Positions 62,957 to 64,000 of a DNA stretch of 64,000 nucleotides are shown here, piece after piece. How positions within the stretch are numbered: position 1 is the first letter of the stretch; every line of letters starts with the position of its first letter. Position numbers and translations under genes: made by a program. The notes beneath the pieces were generated by a model. That model worked only from the letters and a program-made list of their open reading frames with translations, had not been told where the DNA came from and made no database searches. Source of the DNA: Caulochytrium protostelioides (lineage: Eukaryota; Chytridiomycota; Caulochytriomycetes; Caulochytriales; Caulochytriaceae); assembly GCA_003615045.1 (NCBI GenBank), contig ML014205.1, positions 1-64,000 on the forward strand. The letters run 5' to 3'.

Positions 62957-64000
62957 AGGCCCACCCTCCCCTCCCCTTACCGACCCAACACGCACACCAT
63001 GCCCTCCGTGGTGCCCCCAGGGGTTCCCCAGTACACATTCGAATCAGTGTCGGGTGAGCTTGCCGACCCTTGGGCTGCAGGGGAGCTTGCCCGGGGTTGC
63101 GGCATAACGCCTCCGGTCTGACGGGTAAGGCCGGACCGCGTCGGATGTAAACTCGGCATTGAGATCGCGGTTCACAAGCTTGCCGTTGGTGGCTTCACAA
63201 CACCGCAAACCTCGGACCACGGCCCCCTGGCGTCGGTGTGGACCGGATTTCGGAACCACATTTGCCTCGGCAGTCACCCAGATCTTGCAGACCCGGTTGA
63301 CCGACGTCGGCGCTGTCGGTGGGACGCCCGTCCTGCGGACCGCTCGCAGCTCGAGTCGCAGCAGGTGAAATGAGGGTCCTGCGGACCAGGTTGGCCGACG
63401 TCGGCTCGGCCGGGGGAGCGCCCGCCCGGGACGCGCGAGAGATCCGCACGGCCGTCAGGTCCCGAGATCGCACTTTGGTCTGGATTTCATTCGTCCTGAC
63501 ATGCACTTGGGTCGTCAGGAACTCGTCGACCAGGACTGTGCGGAACTGCTGGGCGCACGCCTTTGGGGCTCACCGCCGACAGCTGCTGCAGCGGCTCTTT
63601 CAAATGGCGCTGCCACGTCTCTGACTGCTTTTGCGCGACATTGATGCCGGCTTCCACATAGTATTGCTTTTCGGACCTGCCCATCGGACCGCTTCATGAC
63701 CATAAAGAAGATGCTGGTGCGGCCTGGGTCGTCCCCGAGAATACAGTGCTGATTCAGGCTCTCTGCCGAAGCTTTCTTGTTCTGATCGAGGCTGTCTCCC
63801 AAGGGGTTCTCAGGATGGCGTTTAGCAGCAAGCTGCGTGATCGGCGCGGGCATTATAAACGAGTGGGCTGGCTGAACCGGCGAAAACTTTTCTTTCAGGA
63901 CCTATTCTTCCTGCTGGCATATCACATTTATGATACAGGCGAGCCATTGAAGGTTGAACCGTCTTGCTTTGATCAGCTCCCCTTACGATGTACAGGTGGC
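62957..64000 (-). pseudogene. Fanzor/TnpB-like element remnant, copy D (extends past the window)
   Basis: This is the longest copy. It begins at AGGCCC, 9 bp after the phosphatase stop. Reading along the minus strand from the window edge: RRFNLQWLACIINVICQQEE, a TAG (63902-63904), then VLKEKFSPVQPAHSFI, KRHPENPLGDSLDQNKKAS, a RuvC-I-like CILGDDPGRTSIFFMV (Asp codon 63728-63730), a frameshifting deletion near 63680, then KQYYVEAGINVAQKQ and WQRHLKEPLQQLSAV. After a minisatellite-bearing segment comes the C-terminus NGKLVNRDLNAEF (Asp codon 63164-63166), preceded by Cys-Cys, ending GKLTRH. The RuvC-II region is missing between about 63280 and 63490. Both outer catalytic Asp are retained, but stops, frameshift and deletion make it a pseudogene. 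The family assignment is by motif reading. Confidence 0.62.

Overview
This window reads as nuclear DNA of a GC-rich, intron-poor fungus. I recognise 19 conserved eukaryotic genes, mostly long single exons, with a few introns bounded by GT...AG. Fungal-type members are an Atf1-like bZIP factor, a Pho80/Pcl-type cyclin, an AIR-type zinc-knuckle protein and an Mgm1-like dynamin. Several genes retained here (PPIL3, ZW10, a Shewanella-like phosphatase) are absent or highly diverged in baker's yeast. Together with Fanzor-type (eukaryotic TnpB) debris this points to an early-diverging, possibly chytrid-like fungus. The genus cannot be fixed from the sequence alone.

Layout. 0-9.3 kb: Fanzor remnant A, AIR (TRAMP RNA surveillance), ZW10 (ER tethering/kinetochore) and an unidentified membrane protein. 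9.3-13.8 kb: a gene-poor stretch packed with different short tandem repeats. 13.8-24.1 kb: Atf1-like bZIP, Fanzor remnant B, SNF4 (AMPK gamma) and gamma-COP. 24.1-26.7 kb: no recognised gene. 26.7-36.6 kb: three minus-strand genes, RRN3 (Pol I initiation), VMA7 (V-ATPase subunit F, three exons) and MGM1 (mitochondrial fusion). 38.3-42.3 kb: DCN1 (cullin neddylation), QCR6 (complex III hinge) and LSM7 with an unusual Arg/Gly-rich N-terminal extension. 43.4-52.0 kb: ELP1 (Elongator) convergent with deoxyhypusine synthase (22 bp between stops), then a sphingomyelinase-like phosphodiesterase. 52.1-53.0 kb: Fanzor remnant C, rearranged. 53.1-62.9 kb: histidine phosphatase, PRI2 (primase large subunit), PPIL3 cyclophilin, Pcl-like cyclin and a membrane-anchored PPP phosphatase. 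62.96 kb to the window end: Fanzor remnant D.

The genes are housekeeping functions with independent promoters; no metabolic cluster is apparent. The most unusual content is a dispersed family of four decayed elements. Their minus-strand reading frames carry the C-terminal TnpB/Fanzor RuvC-III signature (NHDLNAALNI in copy C), and two fragments also carry a RuvC-I-like block. All four lie in the same orientation. Three have their conserved terminus 9, 51 and 156 bp downstream of a plus-strand stop codon. Two copies share the same loss of the catalytic Asp, suggesting spread of, or duplication from, an already inactive element.

Several gene models here are spliced reconstructions (ZW10, gamma-COP, VMA7, DCN1, QCR6, LSM7, PPIL3). 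Their junctions were chosen by GT/AG, phase and fit to the protein family. Two of them (gamma-COP, PPIL3) imply a first coding exon consisting of the ATG alone.
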